From Clostridia bacterium (GTDB lineage: Bacteria; Bacillota; Clostridia; Oscillospirales; CAG-272), in the NCBI GenBank assembly GCA_017559555.1, contig JAFYRH010000053.1:1-6328 (forward strand): a stretch of 6,328 nt of DNA, in the 5' to 3' direction. The position numbers and the translations under genes were made by a program. Positions 5,069 to 6,328 of the stretch are shown here, piece after piece. Within the stretch, counting starts at the first letter, position 1. Each line of letters begins with the position of its first letter. The notes beneath the pieces are model-generated. The model ran no database searches and was not told the DNA's origin. It saw only the letters and a program-made list of their open reading frames with translations.

Positions 5069-5383
5069 TTATACAATGATGATATCAATGGTCTTATCCT
5101 TAATGGTTACCGTCTCAACAGGAATGAGAACGTCCACCATATCTCCTATGTTGCCATCGTATGCAGCAATCAGTTTTTGACCGTATACATCAATCACAGC
5201 GTATTTTGTGCGTCCGTAATCCAAAATTTCAAGAACTTTGCCGGTGAGCGCATTTTGATTACCTTCAGCAGAAGGAACAACCGTAAGGTCCTTTGCATTT
5301 ACAACGTATTCAAGCGGTGTGTGGAAAATCTTGTTGCCCTTGCAGGCAAACACCTTTTCGCAAATGCTGTCGGTGGGAACCAA
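5069..5383 (-). CDS. TOBE-domain fragment of an ABC transporter ATPase, probable gene remnant
   Basis: The longest open stretch is 104 codons from a TTG at 5383; an in-frame TGA at 5393-5395 limits it upstream. Residues 45-104 (LTGKVLEILDYGRTKYAVID, then GQKLIAAYDGNIGD, ending DIIIV) look like the beta-rich TOBE/OB domain that ends ABC ATPases of the PotA/ModC type; NAKDLTVV near 29-36 resembles the RPEDL region that precedes it. The Walker A, signature and Walker B regions, normally about 240 residues, are absent. No ATG or ribosome binding site precedes the TTG, and no ABC motifs appear in other frames upstream as far as the lysR promoter. The 3' end and terminator are intact. It is most likely a stub left by deletion of the 5' part; a short functional TOBE protein from TTG is less likely. 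Family assignment is from motif memory, moderate certainty. Confidence 0.55.
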   Translation of the reverse strand: MVPTDSICEKVFACKGNKIFHTPLEYVVNAKDLTVVPSAEGNQNALTGKVLEILDYGRTKYAVIDVYGQKLIAAYDGNIGDMVDVLIPVETVTIKDKTIDIIIV

Positions 5384-5394
5384 ACAGAATTGTC

Positions 5395-5412
5395 AAAAAA
5401 TCTTGATTTTTT
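5395..5412. promoter_or_regulatory. AAAAAATC-TT-GATTTTTT palindrome over the lysR -35
   Basis: Arms at 5395-5402 and 5405-5412 are perfectly inverted around TT. The palindrome overlaps the -35 of the lysR promoter (5403-5408) and touches the upstream limit of the TOBE fragment. LysR regulators commonly bind their own divergent promoter region, so an autoregulatory site is plausible. An AT-rich coincidence is also possible. Confidence 0.35.
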
Positions 5413-5431
5413 TCCATCCTTATGTTACAAT
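5403..5431 (+). promoter_or_regulatory. Promoter of the LysR-type regulator
   Basis: TTGATT (5403-5408), a 17-bp spacer, and TACAAT (5426-5431) preceded by TGT, an extended -10. The start site is near 5438, giving a leader of about 37 bases before the ATG at 5475. Confidence 0.75.
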
Positions 5432-5474
5432 AAAAAAGAAGTGGCGCAAAGCACCTACGGAAGGAGACTTGCTT

Positions 5475-6328
5475 ATGAATATCCTACATGTAAAATATGC
5501 CGCTGAAGTCGCAAGACTCGGTTCGCTCAATAAAGCGGCAGAAACTCTTATGGTCGCACAGCCCAACATCAGCCGTTCCATCAAAGAACTCGAGGCTGAT
5601 CTTGGTATCACTCTCTTCCAACGCAGTGCAAAGGGTATGATACTCACTCCCGACGGTGAAGAGTTTATGGACTACGCGCGCGATATTCTCAATCGCATCA
5701 ACAAGCTTGAGCACTCCTATCGTGACGGCTCTCACAAAAAGCGCAAATTTGGCATATCTGTTCCCCGCGCCTGCTACATCTCTTCCGCGTTCGCAGAGTT
5801 TTCAAAAAACATCGGTGACTGTGACGTAGAAATTTATTACAAGGAGACCAACTCCAAAAAAACCATTCAAAAGGTTTTGGACAATGAATACAAGCTCGGC
5901 ATCATCCGCTACTCCGAAGCATATGACAAGCATTACAAGACAATGCTTGAGGAAAAGGGCTTGCTTTGCGAGCTTGTGGCAGAGTTCTCCTACGTCCTTA
6001 TCATGAGCCGTGACAATCCTTTGGCATCTAAAGAGACAATCACCTACGATGATCTTTCCTCCTATATCGAGATTGCACACGCAGATCCTTACGTCCCCAC
6101 GCTTTCTATGTCCAAAGTATTCCGCGAGGAACTCCCCGACAAGATTGGTCAGCGCATTTTCGTATTTGAGAGAGCAAGTCAGTTTGATCTGCTTTCCGAA
6201 AACCCAAAAACCTTTATGTGGGTCTCCTCTGCTTCCGACAAGATACTCGACCGCTACAACCTTGTGCAACGCGTTTGCGAAGGAAACAAAAAGACTTATA
6301 AGGACGTTTTAATCTATCATAAGGGATA
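5475..6328 (+). CDS. LysR-type transcriptional regulator (C-terminal end beyond window)
   Basis: 284 codons are visible; LysR regulators are about 290-310 residues, so only a short tail is missing. The ATG at 5475 has AAGGAG at 5461-5466, 8 bases upstream. Residues 1-65 form the winged HTH typical of LysR: GSLNKAAETLMVAQPNISRSIKELE (16-40), then LGITLFQR and the LTPDGEEFM wing. Residues about 66-90 form the linker helix (YARDILNRINKLEHSYR). Residues about 92 onward are the periplasmic-binding-like effector domain, starting KFGISVPRACYISSAF and including LGIIRYSEAYD and FSYVLIMSRDNPLA. The ligand cannot be read from sequence. It is divergent from the TOBE-domain remnant, the usual arrangement for a LysR protein and its target, so it may once have regulated the lost ABC transporter. 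The AspT-like transporter, whose start lies about 870 bp away, is another candidate target. The frame is intact throughout. Confidence 0.93.
   Translation, partial: MNILHVKYAAEVARLGSLNKAAETLMVAQPNISRSIKELEADLGITLFQRSAKGMILTPDGEEFMDYARDILNRINKLEHSYRDGSHKKRKFGISVPRACYISSAFAEFSKNIGDCDVEIYYKETNSKKTIQKVLDNEYKLGIIRYSEAYDKHYKTMLEEKGLLCELVAEFSYVLIMSRDNPLASKETITYDDLSSYIEIAHADPYVPTLSMSKVFREELPDKIGQRIFVFERASQFDLLSENPKTFMWVSSASDKILDRYNLVQRVCEGNKKTYKDVLIYHKG

Noticed and set aside
4860..5180. Plus-strand frame beginning MRILVADYQAK
   Set aside because: No ribosome binding site, no recognisable domain, and it runs through the terminator and the TOBE-domain coding region in antisense.
5310..5417. Minus-strand frame starting ATG at 5417 (MEKNQDFLTILFG) as a possible true start of the TOBE gene via frameshift
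   Set aside because: It is in a different frame from the TOBE sequence, carries no ABC ATPase motif and ends after about 35 codons.

Overview
The window looks like chromosomal DNA from a low-to-medium GC Gram-positive anaerobe, most likely a Clostridia-type member of the Bacillota. The evidence is AAGGAG/GGAGG ribosome binding sites 6 to 8 bases before the starts, near-consensus TTGACA-N17-TATAAT promoters, a secreted beta-helix protein of the gut Clostridia style, and intrinsic terminators between most transcription units. This is inferred from style; no taxonomic marker gene is present.

Layout. Positions 1-2920 hold three minus-strand genes. Read in the direction of transcription they are: a regulator with a helix-turn-helix at each end (2920 to 1682), ending in a terminator; a small Cys/His-rich protein of unknown function (1465 to 1112), with its own promoter and a leader hairpin; and a secreted, repeat-containing beta-helix-like surface protein (1051 to beyond the left edge, so its C-terminus is missing). 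The last two probably share a transcript. The regulator's promoter is a perfect consensus, and three copies of a 16-bp motif at an exact 23-bp period lie across its start site and leader. This is the most striking non-coding feature here.

Positions 3059-3361 are non-coding. They contain a nested inverted repeat with some tRNA-Leu-like sequence and a long GC-rich hairpin terminator. The minus-strand gene at 4603 to 3362 is a membrane transporter of the AspT/YidE/YbjL family. It keeps both duplicated transport halves but lacks the cytoplasmic RCK (TrkA-C) domains usual in the family. It has a strong promoter, a dyad at its predicted start site, and about 310 bp of AT-rich DNA upstream with no supported gene.

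Positions 5016-5383 carry a short minus-strand reading frame. It looks like only the C-terminal TOBE domain of an ABC-transporter ATPase, followed by a perfect terminator. It has no ATG start or ribosome binding site and is probably a gene remnant. Divergent from it, a LysR-type regulator (from 5475) runs off the right edge with probably only a few codons missing.

Working model (inference): the left part is a regulator with two possible DNA-binding domains next to a surface-protein transcription unit it may control. The right part is a LysR regulator that may once have controlled an ABC transporter, now reduced to a stub, and may control the AspT-like carrier.
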